Assembly (NCBI GenBank): GCA_965216395.1
Contig: OZ244156.1
Coordinates: 682,001 to 746,000, forward strand
DNA from: CAZBXD01 sp965216395
GTDB taxonomy: Bacteria; Pseudomonadota; Alphaproteobacteria; Micavibrionales; SZUA-601
Length of the DNA: 64,000 nt
Direction: 5' to 3'
Numbering within the stretch: the first letter of the stretch is position 1; each line of letters opens with the position of its first letter. The translations under genes were made by a program, and so were the position numbers. Positions 26,346-35,440 of the stretch are shown one piece after another. The notes under the pieces were generated by a model. It saw only the letters and a program-made list of their open reading frames with translations, ran no database searches and was not told the origin of the DNA.

Positions 26346-27751
26346 TGAGTAAAAAAGTGAATGAAAATATTCTTGTTGTGGATGATGAGTCGGATATACG
26401 AACACTGGTATCTGGCATTCTCAGTGATGAAGGATATACAACGCGGCAGGCTTCTGATTCAACGACAGCATGGCAAGAAATCTCTAAACGGACGCCTCAT
26501 CTTATTATTTTAGATATATGGTTAGAAGGCAGCCGTATGGACGGTATTGAACTGCTTAAAAAGATAAAGCGCCATTATCAAAATATCCCTGTTTTAATGA
26601 TCAGTGGTCACGGTAATATCGAAACAGCGATTGCTGCCATTAAGATTGGCGCTTATGATTTTATTGAAAAACCATTTAAATCTGATCGATTATTATTAAC
26701 AGTTAAAAGAGCTTTAGAAAAAGCCCGTTTACAAGATGAAAATGAAAATTTACGCCTCAAAACAACCCAAGAAGTTCATTTAATAGGCAGTTCATCGGCA
26801 ATTCATCACGTCAAAGAATCGATTGAAAAAGTCGCCCCAACAGGCAGCCGTGTTATGTTTACAGGGCCTGCAGGGGTCGGTAAAGAGGTGGCTGCACGTT
26901 ATTTACACAACCAATCAAAGCGCGCAGATGGTCCTTTTGTTGTTTTAAATTGTGCCACACTTCATTCAGAAAATCTGGAAAAAACACTTTTTGGATGGGA
27001 AGAAAGAAATAATAATGATGTTATTCAAAAGATTGGCTTATTAGAAAAAGCCCACGGAGGAACACTCTTACTTGATGAAATATCTGATATGCCCTTGGAT
27101 ATTCAGGCAAAAATGGTTCGTATACTTCAAGAAAATCGATTTGAACGAATTAATGGCACACAATCAATTGATATTGATGTACGATTTATCGCAAGTAGTA
27201 ATAAAAACCTTGAAGAATTGATGGAGCAGGGGACACTTCGGCAAGATTTATTTTATCGCTTGAATGTTGTGCCTATTCAATTACCCGCATTGTCTCAACG
27301 AATTGAAGATATTCCTGTTTTGTGTAAATATTTTATTGATAAAATATCGCAAGATTCTGGTATACGAAAGCTTCAATTTGCCGAGGATACAATCGCAACT
27401 TTGCAAAACTACACATGGCCAGGTAATGTTCGACAATTGCGTAATATGATCGAATGGGTGCTTATCATGGCCAATGAAAGTGCGAATGACCAATCGATCC
27501 ATGCAGATATGTTGCCTCCTGAAATTAGTTCTACGGCACCGGCCGTTTTATCTATGGATAATGGTGAACAAATCATGTCTTTACCCTTACGCGAAGCACG
27601 GGAGGTATTTGAACGCGAATATTTAAATTCACAAATTACCCGTTTTTCTGGTAATATATCACGTACAGCACATTTTATTGGTATGGAGCGCTCAGCACTT
27701 CATCGTAAGTTAAAAAGTTTGAACGTTAACCCACAAGAAAAGAGAGCTTAA
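26345..27751 (+). CDS. ntrX: NtrX-type response regulator
   Basis: Partner of NtrY. The receiver domain (1-120) has the acidic pair Asp13/Asp14, phospho-acceptor Asp57 and the EKPF lysine. The AAA+ domain has Walker A GPAGVGKE and Walker B GGTLLLDE but no GAFTGA loop for contacting sigma-54: after LFGWEE comes RNNNDVIQKIG. This loss is common in NtrX, which acts as a sigma-70-dependent regulator. A Fis-type helix-turn-helix closes the 468-residue protein (RTAHFIGMERSALHRKL). It is followed by trkA after 6 bases. Confidence 0.95.
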   Translation: MSKKVNENILVVDDESDIRTLVSGILSDEGYTTRQASDSTTAWQEISKRTPHLIILDIWLEGSRMDGIELLKKIKRHYQNIPVLMISGHGNIETAIAAIKIGAYDFIEKPFKSDRLLLTVKRALEKARLQDENENLRLKTTQEVHLIGSSSAIHHVKESIEKVAPTGSRVMFTGPAGVGKEVAARYLHNQSKRADGPFVVLNCATLHSENLEKTLFGWEERNNNDVIQKIGLLEKAHGGTLLLDEISDMPLDIQAKMVRILQENRFERINGTQSIDIDVRFIASSNKNLEELMEQGTLRQDLFYRLNVVPIQLPALSQRIEDIPVLCKYFIDKISQDSGIRKLQFAEDTIATLQNYTWPGNVRQLRNMIEWVLIMANESANDQSIHADMLPPEISSTAPAVLSMDNGEQIMSLPLREAREVFEREYLNSQITRFSGNISRTAHFIGMERSALHRKLKSLNVNPQEKRA

Positions 27752-27757
27752 TTTATC

Positions 27758-29134
27758 ATGAAAGTTATTATTTGTGGTGCGGGTAAAGTTGGTGTCACCA
27801 TAGCTCAATATTTAGCACAAGAGAATAACGATATCACAGTGATTGATAACTGTTTTGATGCATTGGCTGGTATTGAACAAACGCTTGATATACAAACAAT
27901 TCATGGCAAAGCGTCACAACCAGATGTGCTTGAAGCGGCAGGCGCCAAAAATGTTGAAATGATTATTGCCACCACAAGTTCAGATGAAATTAATATGATG
28001 GCGTGTCAAATTGCGCATACTTTATTCAATGTTCCTAAAAAGATCGCTCGTATTCGTGATCAAACCTATATTTCTCCTATTTGGGCTAACCTTTTTAGCC
28101 AAAATCATATCCCCATTGATGCGGTCATCACGCCAGAAAAAGAAATTGCCACCAGTGTGATTAATCGTTTAAAGATTCCCGGAACATTTAATATTTTCCC
28201 TGTTGCAGAAGAAATGGCCAAAATTGTTGGTGTTATATGCGGTGATGATTGTGATATTTTAAACCAAACCATTGCGGAAACATTGGAAAACAATCCACAC
28301 ATTGTCCTTAAACCACTGGCTTATATTCGCGGGAATGAAAAAATAATTACCGATGAATTATATGAGCCACATATCGGCGATGAGTTTTATTTTATTACAT
28401 CCAATGAAAACTTAGCCGCAACGATGAAATTATTTGGCCGTTCCACGAAACAAACGAGGCATGTGACCATTATGGGTGGTGGAAATATTGGTCTGGAAAT
28501 TCTTTCTCGGATCAAACAAGAATTGCCTAATATTGCTGTTAAAATTATAGAATATGATAAAGATCGAGCCCAAGAATTATCAGAAAATTTTCCTAACAAA
28601 ACGATTATTCACGGTGATGCCCTTGAAAAAACCATTATGGAAGAATCGCAAATCCAAAATTGCGAAGCTTTTATTGCAGTGAGTAATGATGACGAGGCTA
28701 ATATTTTGGCTTCATTACTTGCCAAACGGATGGGATGTAAACGCGCCATAACGCTTGCAACGCGCAGCCATTACCCCTCATTTTTAAGCGCTCTTGGCAT
28801 TGATTCTGTTATTAATCCACGTGCAATAACTGTTTCTAGTATTATGCGACATATCCGTCGTGGGCCTATTCATCTTGATTATTCCTTGCGTGATGGCTTT
28901 GCCGAAATCATCGAAATGGAACCAGATCATACAGCACGTGTCATAAACACACCTATAGGTGATTTAGAATTACCTGATACTGTAAAAATTGTTGGAATTA
29001 AAAGAAAAAATACATTTATTTTACCGGATAAAGATACAGAAATTAAAGCAGAAGATCACGTGGTTATCTTTGTTGAACATCATGATGTTAAAAAGGTTGA
29101 GCGCCTTTTTTCACAACGTGCTGATTATTACTAA
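27758..29134 (+). CDS. trkA: Trk potassium uptake regulatory subunit TrkA
   Basis: Peripheral NAD-binding subunit that gates the Trk potassium channel. The 458 residues form two RCK units. The first starts with IICGAGKVGVTIAQYL and has a downstream Asp (VIDNCFDAL); the second starts near residue 232 with TIMGGGNIGLEIL. Each is followed by a TrkA_C domain (about 140-220 and 370-455). The ntrX-trkA-hfq-hflX order is a conserved alphaproteobacterial run. The TrkH/TrkG membrane subunit is not in the window. Confidence 0.96.
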   Translation: MKVIICGAGKVGVTIAQYLAQENNDITVIDNCFDALAGIEQTLDIQTIHGKASQPDVLEAAGAKNVEMIIATTSSDEINMMACQIAHTLFNVPKKIARIRDQTYISPIWANLFSQNHIPIDAVITPEKEIATSVINRLKIPGTFNIFPVAEEMAKIVGVICGDDCDILNQTIAETLENNPHIVLKPLAYIRGNEKIITDELYEPHIGDEFYFITSNENLAATMKLFGRSTKQTRHVTIMGGGNIGLEILSRIKQELPNIAVKIIEYDKDRAQELSENFPNKTIIHGDALEKTIMEESQIQNCEAFIAVSNDDEANILASLLAKRMGCKRAITLATRSHYPSFLSALGIDSVINPRAITVSSIMRHIRRGPIHLDYSLRDGFAEIIEMEPDHTARVINTPIGDLELPDTVKIVGIKRKNTFILPDKDTEIKAEDHVVIFVEHHDVKKVERLFSQRADYY

Positions 29135-29159
29135 AAAACACAAAAGGGTCGTTTTTATT

Positions 29160-29187
29160 TTGCAAAATCAATTTTATACGATACACT
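29160..29187 (+). promoter_or_regulatory. Probable hfq promoter
   Basis: TTGCAA, a 16-base spacer and TACACT in the 137-base gap between trkA and hfq. The resulting leader of about 75-80 bases contains a small perfect hairpin (GAAAGAA...TTCTTTC) that could serve in control of hfq translation. Confidence 0.45.
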
Positions 29188-29271
29188 CTTGTTAGGATTA
29201 CCACATAAGCCTAAAAAATATTTGAAAGAAGTTTCTTTCTATAAATAAAAAAACTAAAAAAGGTAACGTAT

Positions 29272-29529
29272 ATGTCTGAAAAATCACAAAATGTTCAAGA
29301 TGTTTTTCTTAACACAATTAGAAAAAATAAAAATCCAGTCACGGTATTTTTAGTTAATGGCGTTAAACTTCAGGGGGTTGTCACTTGGTTTGATAATTTT
29401 TCTATTCTTTTACGTCGCGATTCACATTCACAGCTTGTATATAAACATGCAATCTCAACTATTATGCCTTCTCAGCCAGTACAGCTTTTTGAACAGGAAA
29501 AAGATTTAGAGTCAAAAACATCTGAATAA
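29272..29529 (+). CDS. hfq: RNA chaperone Hfq
   Basis: Sm-like hexameric RNA chaperone that pairs small RNAs with mRNAs. The 85 residues show the Sm1 motif VFLVNGVKLQGVVTWFD and the Sm2 segment LVYKHAISTIMP, with the KH pair that lines the proximal face, and a short acidic tail. The order trkA-hfq-hflX is standard. Start ATG follows AAAAGGTAACGT, a modest ribosome-binding site. Confidence 0.97.
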   Translation: MSEKSQNVQDVFLNTIRKNKNPVTVFLVNGVKLQGVVTWFDNFSILLRRDSHSQLVYKHAISTIMPSQPVQLFEQEKDLESKTSE

Positions 29530-29551
29530 AAGCTTGAGGAAGTATCTTTAA

Positions 29552-30862
29552 TTGCAAGAATTTGATCATCAAACAGTCGTTGTTTCTTCGGCAAAATCAA
29601 TTGTATTACACCCTAATACCCGTGACAATGGTGATCTGTTACGTTCCCCAGAAAGTCAATTAGATGAGATAACATCACTGGCTTTAGCTATTCAACTGAA
29701 TATAGTTTATGCTGATATAATTAATTTGAAGAAGATTAATGCAGGGTATTTTTTTGGTAAAGGTGTCATTGAAAATATAGGCGATCGTATCAAACAGGAA
29801 TCTGTTGAATTGGTTGTTATCAATACCCAATTATCACCAGGCCAACAACGTAACCTAGAAAAAGCTTGGCATGCCAAGGTTATTGATCGAACGGGTCTTA
29901 TACTAGAAATCTTTGGTGAACGCGCCCAAACAAAAGAAGGACGCATGCAGGTTGAACTGGCGGCTCTAACCTATCAAAAATCTAGATTGGTGCGGGCATG
30001 GACCCACCTTGAGCGTCAGCGTGGTGGCTTAGGATTTGCGGGTGGTCCTGGTGAAACCCAAATAGAGCTTGATCGCCGTATGTTATCCAAACGGATCAAT
30101 GCCATTAAAAAAGACTTAGAAAAAGTCGTTAAAACACGCGCTCTACAACGTAAAAATCGACAAAAAACACCTTATCCTGTTGTTGCCTTGGTTGGGTATA
30201 CTAATGCTGGAAAATCGACATTATTCAATCGTTTAACACAAGCGGATGTCTTTGCCAAAGATTTATTATTTGCAACATTAGATCCAACTATGCGAATGTT
30301 AGAATTGCCTTCTGGTCGTAAGGTTATTTTATCTGACACGGTTGGTTTTATTTCCAACCTCCCCACCGAATTAATCGCAGCATTTCGCGCCACATTAGAG
30401 GAAGTAATCCATGCGGATTTAATACTTCATATTCGTGATATATCCAGTCCAGCCCATGAAGCAGAAAAAGAAGATGTTGACCACGTGTTAACGACGCTTG
30501 ATATTGACGAGCAAAATACTGGATATATTGATGTTTATAACAAAATTGATCTTTTAGATAATCAAGATAAAAAATCCTTAAACGAACAGTCAAAGCGCTA
30601 CAAAGATAGGGTTGCTATTTCTGCTGAGAAAAACATTAATATTCCACAACTTATTCAAAAAATTGATGACTATTTTGCGGAACAAGAACATGTGATTGAC
30701 CTTTCCATCAAACCAGATGAGGGGGCTGCTCTTGCATGGCTTTATCGCCATGCTGATATTCGCCAAAGACAAGATTTTGATGACCGTATCGCTTTAAAAA
30801 TAAGTATATCACCAGAAAAATATAACCAATATTTAAGTAAATACTCAAAAATAAGCGTTTAA
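29552..30862 (+). CDS. hflX: Ribosome-associated GTPase HflX
   Basis: GTPase that splits or rescues ribosomes. An N-terminal HflX domain (about 20-190, with GKGVIENIGDRI and the glycine-rich GLGFAGGPGETQIELDRR) is followed by the G domain: G1 GYTNAGKST, G3 DTVGF and G4 NKIDLL. The start is a TTG with GAGGA about 9 bases ahead; no ATG lies nearby that would keep the N-terminal domain complete. Its 436 residues are normal for the family. Confidence 0.95.
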   Translation: MQEFDHQTVVVSSAKSIVLHPNTRDNGDLLRSPESQLDEITSLALAIQLNIVYADIINLKKINAGYFFGKGVIENIGDRIKQESVELVVINTQLSPGQQRNLEKAWHAKVIDRTGLILEIFGERAQTKEGRMQVELAALTYQKSRLVRAWTHLERQRGGLGFAGGPGETQIELDRRMLSKRINAIKKDLEKVVKTRALQRKNRQKTPYPVVALVGYTNAGKSTLFNRLTQADVFAKDLLFATLDPTMRMLELPSGRKVILSDTVGFISNLPTELIAAFRATLEEVIHADLILHIRDISSPAHEAEKEDVDHVLTTLDIDEQNTGYIDVYNKIDLLDNQDKKSLNEQSKRYKDRVAISAEKNINIPQLIQKIDDYFAEQEHVIDLSIKPDEGAALAWLYRHADIRQRQDFDDRIALKISISPEKYNQYLSKYSKISV

Positions 30863-30926
30863 GGCATAATTTGGCATATATTTTGCACAAACTAGATTGT
30901 CAGAAGACATGATGGAGAGTGAAAAA

Positions 30927-31760
30927 ATGAGTCTACCAATAGAGAATAATCTTGGAATTCGTAGCGATGTTTTTAGTGCTATTAAAACGGCTAGCCAAAA
31001 AACAGGGGTGAGTTTTGATTATTTGATGGATCAAGCACAGGCAGAAAGTAGTTTTCAACCAGAGATTCAATCAAAAACCAGTTCAGCAACAGGTTTATAT
31101 CAATTTATTAATTCAACATGGATGAATATGCTTGAAAAACATGGTTCAAAATATGGGATTAACACAGAAAAAACCAAAGACGAACTTTTAGAATTAAGAA
31201 AAAACCCACAAATTGCTTCTTTGATGGCGGCGGAATTTGCCAAAGAAAACGCTAACCATCTGCAAAATACAGTGGGTGGACAAATTGGTGAAACGGATCT
31301 TTATCTGGCGCATTTCTTAGGGGCAGGGGGGGCAGAAAAATTCCTCAAAAATTGGCGTGATAATCCTATGCAATCAGCAAATGAATTATTTCCACAAGCG
31401 GCCAAGGCGAATAAAAATGTCTTTTATAATCAAAAAACAGGACAGGCGCGTTCATTGGATGACGTGTATCAGTTTTTTGCCCAAAAATTTGACACAGAAA
31501 ATACATTTACACCTCATAATACAGATAAATATTTAGTTGCAAAAACCGATAAAACATTTAGCTTAGCTAATCAAATTACGAATTCTTTAAGCCAAAATTC
31601 ATTAAAAAAGATTTCAAAAACTCCCGCACCAATCTTATCGCCCTACACAAACATGATTTTAGCGGCACTCGATGTACCACACAGTAATTCTAAAAATGAA
31701 ACCGATTTGTGGCATAAAAACAGTTTTGTAAACACTGATTTTTATAATCTTTTCTTATAA
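30927..31760 (+). CDS. Transglycosylase SLT-domain protein
   Basis: A lytic-transglycosylase-like protein of about 277 residues. The Slt domain at about residues 15-170 carries the catalytic Glu in QAQAESSFQPEIQSKTSSATGLYQF (seen here as AESSFQPE and SATGLYQF), followed by the family's GQIGETDLYLAHFLGAGGA. No signal peptide is visible, so export would need another route; related proteins are associated with flagellar or phage-like assemblies. I choose the ATG with GGAG nine bases upstream rather than the ATG 18 bases earlier. The C-terminal 100 residues are Ser/Asn/Lys-rich and look disordered. Confidence 0.78.
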   Translation: MSLPIENNLGIRSDVFSAIKTASQKTGVSFDYLMDQAQAESSFQPEIQSKTSSATGLYQFINSTWMNMLEKHGSKYGINTEKTKDELLELRKNPQIASLMAAEFAKENANHLQNTVGGQIGETDLYLAHFLGAGGAEKFLKNWRDNPMQSANELFPQAAKANKNVFYNQKTGQARSLDDVYQFFAQKFDTENTFTPHNTDKYLVAKTDKTFSLANQITNSLSQNSLKKISKTPAPILSPYTNMILAALDVPHSNSKNETDLWHKNSFVNTDFYNLFL

Positions 31761-31819
31761 AAAACCTTGACATAAGACATAAAAACCTTATTTTATATAA
31801 AAAAATACGGGGATAATAT

Positions 31820-32241
31820 ATGACTACTGCATACGCCACAGAAGAAAAAATTGACCTTTTTAAGGGTAAACACGCCATAAGATTCGTGTTGCAGATGGTC
31901 TTAAGATTGCAAAAACTGACTTATACACGCTTATAAAGCTAAATGGTGAACAGGTAACTGACCTTAAACTCAGAAAAATCCCTAATGGAGCTGTATATCA
32001 AGAAATCAATAAAAACAAACAGCATGTTTTTAAAATAACAGAAGAAGACCCACGCGGCTCAACACTTGCTGAAATACGTGAAGCAGGAATAGAATTTTCG
32101 CTTCATAGAACGCAGCGCGGAGTTATTCTTAGGGATAATAAAAAAAGTTTTAAAAAGATATCTTTTAAAGAGTTAAATGAAAATGCAATTTACGTCGATA
32201 AAACAGAAACGTTAATCTTTCAAAAACCACAGCCGAAATAA
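31820..32241 (+). pseudogene. Orphan gene broken by a one-base shift in an A run
   Basis: A gene of about 140 codons that is not continuous. An ATG after GGGGATAATAT begins MTTAYATEEKIDLFKGK, then the frame runs to a stop 37 codons in. Adding one A in the AAA run near 31866 joins it to a long open frame that reads RHKIRVADGLKIAKTDLY and continues to a TAA, ending in QKPQPK. The second frame has no ATG, GTG or TTG of its own. A TTGACA promoter-like element sits at 31767. The product is charged (Lys/Glu/Ile-rich), without membrane segments, and I recognise no family. The break may be genuine decay or a homopolymer error in the sequence. Confidence 0.6.
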
Positions 32242-32245
32242 GATT

Positions 32246-33079
32246 TTAAGCGGGCTGTTTTTCTGTCTTTTTTGCATCTCGCCACCAAACCATCATCTGA
32301 TCCACATCATAAGCATTAAGCGGTTTTTCAGTTTTAAAGGCTTGTTTTTCAATATATTGAAACCGTTGAATAAACTTATGGCAGCCTTTTTGTAAAGCGC
32401 GTTCAGGATTGATTTTTAATTTACGTGCTAAAATCGCGGTCGATGTAATTAAATCTGACACTTCCATCTCAATTTCTTCAAAAGGGGCATTTTCAGCCAC
32501 AGCTTCTTTAATTTCTTGTAGTTCGTCGATGACAAGTGGGTAATATGCTTCTAAATCATCCCAATCAAATCCTGCTTTTGCCGCCTTTTTATCTAATTCA
32601 TAAATACGGAGCAGGGCAGGGAGTTTAAAAGGAACATCATCCAAGACGCTTTTAAAGCCGTGTTCTTTAACGGGATTTCTTTTTGCTTTTTCTTCTCTTT
32701 CTGCTTTTTTAACTTCTTCCCGAATCTTATTCACATCATCCAGTGTTTCGGCTGACTGATTGCCAAAGACGTGGGGGTATCGGCGCATAATTTTATTATT
32801 AAGGTTGTCAACAATATCATTAAAATCAAAATCACCATTTTCAGATGCCATTTGCGCATAAAAGACAACATGCCAAAGAAGATCACCCAGTTCATCCTTT
32901 AAATCAGGCATATTACGGCGATCAATGGCATCAATAACTTCGTAAGCTTCTTCCAATGTATGTTGTGTCATGCTATCAAAACTTTGTGTACGATCCCACG
33001 CACAACCCGTTTCAGGGTCGCGTAATTGCGCTATATTATTCAATAGTTTTTGTATTTTAAGCTTGTTATTTTTAGACAT
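32246..33079 (-). CDS. mazG: Nucleoside triphosphate pyrophosphohydrolase MazG
   Basis: Hydrolyses (d)NTPs, including aberrant ones, to monophosphate and pyrophosphate. Two MazG domains are visible: the first with CAWDRTQSFDSMTQHTLEEAYE and the metal-binding EELGDLLWHVVF-like segment (here DELGDLLWHVVFYAQ), the second with PALLRIYELDKKAAKAGFDW and the EVSDLITSTA helix. I place the start at the ATG of MSKNNKLKIQ (277 residues), which matches the length of relatives; an earlier ATG would add 25 hydrophobic residues not seen in the family. It lies between two frame-broken genes but is itself intact. Confidence 0.93.
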   Translation of the reverse strand: MSKNNKLKIQKLLNNIAQLRDPETGCAWDRTQSFDSMTQHTLEEAYEVIDAIDRRNMPDLKDELGDLLWHVVFYAQMASENGDFDFNDIVDNLNNKIMRRYPHVFGNQSAETLDDVNKIREEVKKAEREEKAKRNPVKEHGFKSVLDDVPFKLPALLRIYELDKKAAKAGFDWDDLEAYYPLVIDELQEIKEAVAENAPFEEIEMEVSDLITSTAILARKLKINPERALQKGCHKFIQRFQYIEKQAFKTEKPLNAYDVDQMMVWWRDAKKTEKQPA

Positions 33080-33098
33080 AATATTTATCTTTCTTGTT

Positions 33099-33768
33099 AT
33101 GAGTAAAAATATTACAAATAAGTCCATGAAAGATAAAGTCTTCATTTTTGACATGGATGGCGTTATTTAAAAAGGCCTAATTTTTGGAAAGACGTGCACG
33201 AAGCTTATGGCAATTTAGATGAAGTTATGGCCGCGTTTTTCCCCAAAGTATCCGAGCTTGGTTATACCAAAGCTTTTGAGGAATTTTATGTCCCTAAATT
33301 TTGGACAGATGTGGATAGCACACAATACACTGAACTGGCAAAAAATCGTGAATATTCAGAGGGTATTGTTGAGCTTATGGATTATTTGAAAAAAAATAAT
33401 TTTTATACCGTAATCGTAAGTACAGGGCCATATCAACTGGCTCAGCGCGCCCAAAAAGACTTAGGAATTGAAAAATATACGCCAGTAAGGTGAATATAGG
33501 GACGAATAATCGCTTTAACGGCACAAGTAATGCGCCCGTTGATAATGAAAATAAATTAGCCGTTGCACAAGAATTTCATCAAAATGCAAGTATCGTATGT
33601 GCTATTGGGGATACAGACGCAGACACATTGCTTGTGAACGATCCACGCCATGTTTTATTTGCTTATAATCATGATAAAGAAAAAGCCACAAAACTTGATG
33701 AAAGAGCCAATTATAAAATTCAAACAAGACAATTAAAATCCATTATTAATATCCTTAAAACTTTATAA
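33099..33768 (+). pseudogene. HAD-superfamily hydrolase broken by two one-base shifts
   Basis: A phosphoserine-phosphatase-like HAD hydrolase of about 220 codons interrupted twice. Motif I is intact (FIFDMDGVI) but a TAA follows at once; one extra T in the TTT run near 33167 restores ILKRPNFWKDVHEAYG. The second shift is in the A5 run near 33473: one extra A changes EKYTPVR-stop into EKIYASKVNIGTN. Motif II (VIVSTG) and the motif IV region (AIGDTDADTLLVND) are present. All catalytic motifs survive, so the gene was recently functional, or the shifts are homopolymer errors. It is divergent from mazG. A second in-frame ATG at 33126 could be the start. Confidence 0.75.
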
Positions 33769-33864
33769 AAGGGCTCGATTAGCTTATATTATATTTGTGT
33801 GATAATATATATTATGGGAAATACCATATCTCATTAGAATAGGGGGCTGATTATGTTGTTTTAT

Positions 33865-34659
33865 TTAATCTATAATGATTTCAAGCCCGTCATAAGCAGG
33901 TCTAATATTTTTAGGTAGTTGTTTACACAATGTATCATAATCACATCCAGCATTCATATGTGTAAGATATGTCATATCCGGTTTTAAGATATCAACCCAT
34001 TTTTTTACGTCTTGAATATCGGCATGTTGATTAGCTTCATACGGTAAACCATCCACAATCCAAGTTTTAATACCATGCAATTTTTCAAAGGATTCTTTTG
34101 GAAAGGATTTTACATCTGTGCAATAAGCAAAATCACCAATACGATAACCAATTGATTTGATTTGTCCGTGATTTTGATAAAACCATTCAATATGAATATC
34201 CCCTAGTATTAATTGGCCGTTTTCAGGTAATTCATGCGCGACAGCCATCGGTGGATAGTTTTTCATACGTTCTTCAAAAGCAAAGTCAAAATGTTTTTTC
34301 AATTTTTTTATGGTTCTTTGATCTGAATATATGGGAATAGGCTTTTGTGATAAAAAACGAATAGCGCGAAGATCATCAAGCCCCATAATATGATCAGCAT
34401 GCGCATGCGTATATAAAACCGCTTCTAACGTTTTATCCCATTGATTTAATTTAATCATTTGCTGACGAAAATCAGGGCCTGTATCTATCACTATGTTTGT
34501 GTTTCCTTTTTGTAAAAATACAGAAGGCCTCAAACGATGATTTTTTAGGTTATTTGGATCACATTCGCCCCAATAGCCGGTTAAATAAGGCACACCACCT
34601 GATCCGCCACAGCCTAATACAACAATACGTAGTTTATCTGATTTATTAGTCATTTTCAT
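33865..34659 (-). CDS. PhnP-like MBL-fold metallohydrolase
   Basis: A 264-residue metallo-beta-lactamase-fold phosphodiesterase-like enzyme. The metal-binding motif HAHADHIMGLDDLR (HxHxDH) lies near residue 78, preceded by VIDTGPDFRQQM. Later ligands appear in TDVKSF and YLTHMNAGCDY. The N-terminal VVLGCGGSGGVPY loop is the signature of the PhnP-like group, which hydrolyses cyclic phosphodiesters. It overlaps tatD by 14 bases; the tatD-MBL pair downstream of metG is standard in alphaproteobacteria. Confidence 0.9.
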   Translation of the reverse strand: MKMTNKSDKLRIVVLGCGGSGGVPYLTGYWGECDPNNLKNHRLRPSVFLQKGNTNIVIDTGPDFRQQMIKLNQWDKTLEAVLYTHAHADHIMGLDDLRAIRFLSQKPIPIYSDQRTIKKLKKHFDFAFEERMKNYPPMAVAHELPENGQLILGDIHIEWFYQNHGQIKSIGYRIGDFAYCTDVKSFPKESFEKLHGIKTWIVDGLPYEANQHADIQDVKKWVDILKPDMTYLTHMNAGCDYDTLCKQLPKNIRPAYDGLEIIID

Positions 34660-35437
34660 TTATCTTATTGAAAATACTAAAAAAATTATTCTTTGTAATT
34701 TGTGCCATTTTTTCTTCAGATATATCATGGATTTCTGCGAGTTTTCGGCCCGTATATGAAACATAAGCCGGTTCACACCGTTTTCCGCGATAAGGTTCAG
34801 GGGCTAAATAAGGCGCGTCTGTTTCAACCAATAAACGATCAAATGGCACATCTCGACACATGTTACGAAGCTCTTCAGCGCGTTTAAAAGTAATAATTCC
34901 AGAAAAAGATACGTGTAAGCCTAATTCAAGACCAAATTCCATTAATGCACGCGTAGAGGAAAAACAATGTAAAACACCACGCAACCCCTTTCCTAAGGCT
35001 TCTTCTTTTAAAATTTTGATTATATCTTCATCAGCTTCGCGCGCATGAATAACAATCGGCATATCTGTTTCGAGACAGGCTTGAATATGCATACGAAAAA
35101 GTCTTTTTTGTAGCTCAATCGTATCTTGTCGATGGTAATAATCTAAACCGGTTTCACCAATACCTACAACTTTATCGTGTTGTGTGGCGGTAATAATTTG
35201 TTCAATTGTGACTTGGCCTTCACCTTGATCATGAACATGACACGGATGAATGCCCGTTGTACAATAAACATGATCATAATTTTTGACTAATTGTAAAAGC
35301 GCTGGAAAAGTTCCCATAGAAACAGATATGGACAACATATGACTGATACGGTTTCGATGCGCCCGTTCAATGATATGTTCGACGCCTTCTTTCAAAAAAG
35401 TGCCTGAATCTAAATGGCAATGACTGTCCACCCACAT
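34646..35437 (-). CDS. tatD: TatD-family metal-dependent deoxyribonuclease
   Basis: A 263-residue TIM-barrel hydrolase with 3'-5' exonuclease-type activity in characterised relatives. The metal ligands are visible: DSHCHLD at residues 4-10, GETGLDYY near 93, MPIVIHAREAD near 130, LHCFSS near 155 and ETDAPYLAPEPYRGKR near 205. It lies between metG (3-base gap) and the PhnP-like gene (14-base overlap), so it is co-transcribed with both. Confidence 0.94.
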   Translation of the reverse strand: MWVDSHCHLDSGTFLKEGVEHIIERAHRNRISHMLSISVSMGTFPALLQLVKNYDHVYCTTGIHPCHVHDQGEGQVTIEQIITATQHDKVVGIGETGLDYYHRQDTIELQKRLFRMHIQACLETDMPIVIHAREADEDIIKILKEEALGKGLRGVLHCFSSTRALMEFGLELGLHVSFSGIITFKRAEELRNMCRDVPFDRLLVETDAPYLAPEPYRGKRCEPAYVSYTGRKLAEIHDISEEKMAQITKNNFFSIFNKINEND

Positions 35438-35440
35438 AAG

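Noticed and set aside
29224..29239. Perfect hairpin GAAAGAA-GT-TTCTTTC in the hfq leader as a separate element
   Set aside because: The loop is very tight and the stem AT-rich; mentioned with the hfq promoter but not supported as an independent regulatory RNA.
33786..33808. AT-only inverted repeat ATATTAT...ATAATAT after the broken HAD gene
   Set aside because: No GC pairs and no T run; too weak for a terminator and common by chance in DNA this AT-rich.
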